This document shows positions 5,698 through 5,781 of a DNA stretch of 5,781 bases, in pieces (the first letter of the stretch is position 1; every line of letters begins with the position of its first letter). The stretch covers positions 1 to 5,781 of the forward strand of contig SOIY01000176.1 of NCBI GenBank assembly GCA_004376785.1, written 5' to 3'. The position numbers and the translations under genes are program-made. The notes under the pieces are model-generated. The model did no database searches. It was not told the DNA's origin and saw only the letters and a list, made by a program, of their open reading frames with translations. Source of the DNA: Candidatus Stahliibacteriota bacterium (GTDB lineage Bacteria; Hydrothermota; Tepidihabitantia; SM23-42).

Positions 5698-5717
5698 TGA
5701 GATGGGGGGTATTTAGA

Positions 5718-5752
5718 AAGTTTGTAATTTGTCATTTGGTGCTTGGGATTTG
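5718..5752 (-). repeat. Heptamer array CAAANNN on the minus strand
   Basis: Read on the + strand it is five units ending TTTG or CTTG; on the minus strand each unit begins CAAA or CAAG (for example CAAATCC and CAAATTA). This is the same pattern as the + strand array at the dacB end, so the two form an inverted pair about 1.3 kb apart flanking the small gene and the dipeptidase. Confidence 0.65.
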
Positions 5753-5757
5753 TTTTG

Positions 5758-5776
5758 TTCCTCGCCTTGCGAGGAA
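5758..5776 (+). repeat. Perfect 8-bp hairpin at window end
   Basis: TTCCTCGC and GCGAGGAA pair perfectly around a CTT loop. No T-run follows before the window ends (AATGGA), so it is not a standard intrinsic terminator. The bases after the stem end in TGGA, as do both palindromic units at 4456-4517, so it may be a member of the same element family with a different stem. Confidence 0.65.
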
Positions 5777-5781
5777 ATGGA

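Noticed and set aside
5758..5776. Intrinsic terminator of the dipeptidase gene
   Set aside because: The stem is strong but no T-run follows, and it lies about 130 bases after the stop in a repeat region.

Overview
The window reads as AT-rich bacterial chromosome with every gene on the + strand, probably from an uncultured, Gram-negative-type (diderm) lineage. The evidence is the end of HslU, a PBP4-type DacB, a PtsN-like EIIA and a secreted protein of the family often mislabelled 'asparagine synthetase B' in Bacteroidetes and related candidate phyla. A WOR-3/Stahlbacteria- or Cloacimonadota-like origin would fit, but that is an impression from gene content and repeat style, not a demonstration.

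Layout. 1-121 is the C-terminus of HslU, the protease ATPase. After a repeat-filled gap comes a short, degenerate UspA-like protein (255-650), then a second repeat-filled gap. Four genes follow that overlap end to start by 4 bases: a PtsN-like EIIA (760-1221), a secreted Asn-synthetase-B-labelled protein of unknown function (1218-2477), a DUF177/YceD zinc-ribbon-like protein (2474-3031) and a DacB/PBP4 D-Ala-D-Ala carboxypeptidase (3028-4458). The junctions are ATGA, ATAA and ATGA, which implies translational coupling. A repeat-dense gap (4459-4590) precedes a 46-residue basic single-pass membrane protein (4591-4731) and a cytosolic M19 membrane-dipeptidase homologue (4741-5628). The last 150 bases are again repeats and end in a perfect hairpin.

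Two observations stand out. First, the DUF177 gene has no ATG, GTG or TTG at its 5' end. The only start that suits both the family N-terminus and a well-placed AGGAG is AUA at 2474, overlapping the upstream TAA. Reading G at 2476 instead would restore the ATGA seen at the other two junctions. Second, almost every non-coding gap is built from short tandem arrays with a strict 7- or 8-base period, each gap with a different consensus, plus 30-32-base palindromic units. The arrays run into gene ends: they encode the last residues of DacB and of the dipeptidase and reach the start of the Usp gene. They resemble in style the heptameric STRR repeats described in cyanobacteria.

Functionally the cluster mixes protein quality control (HslU), PTS-type nitrogen/stress regulation (PtsN, Usp), ribosome biogenesis (DUF177) and peptidoglycan/dipeptide turnover (DacB, M19). 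I see no defence system, CRISPR array, transposase, tRNA or rRNA.
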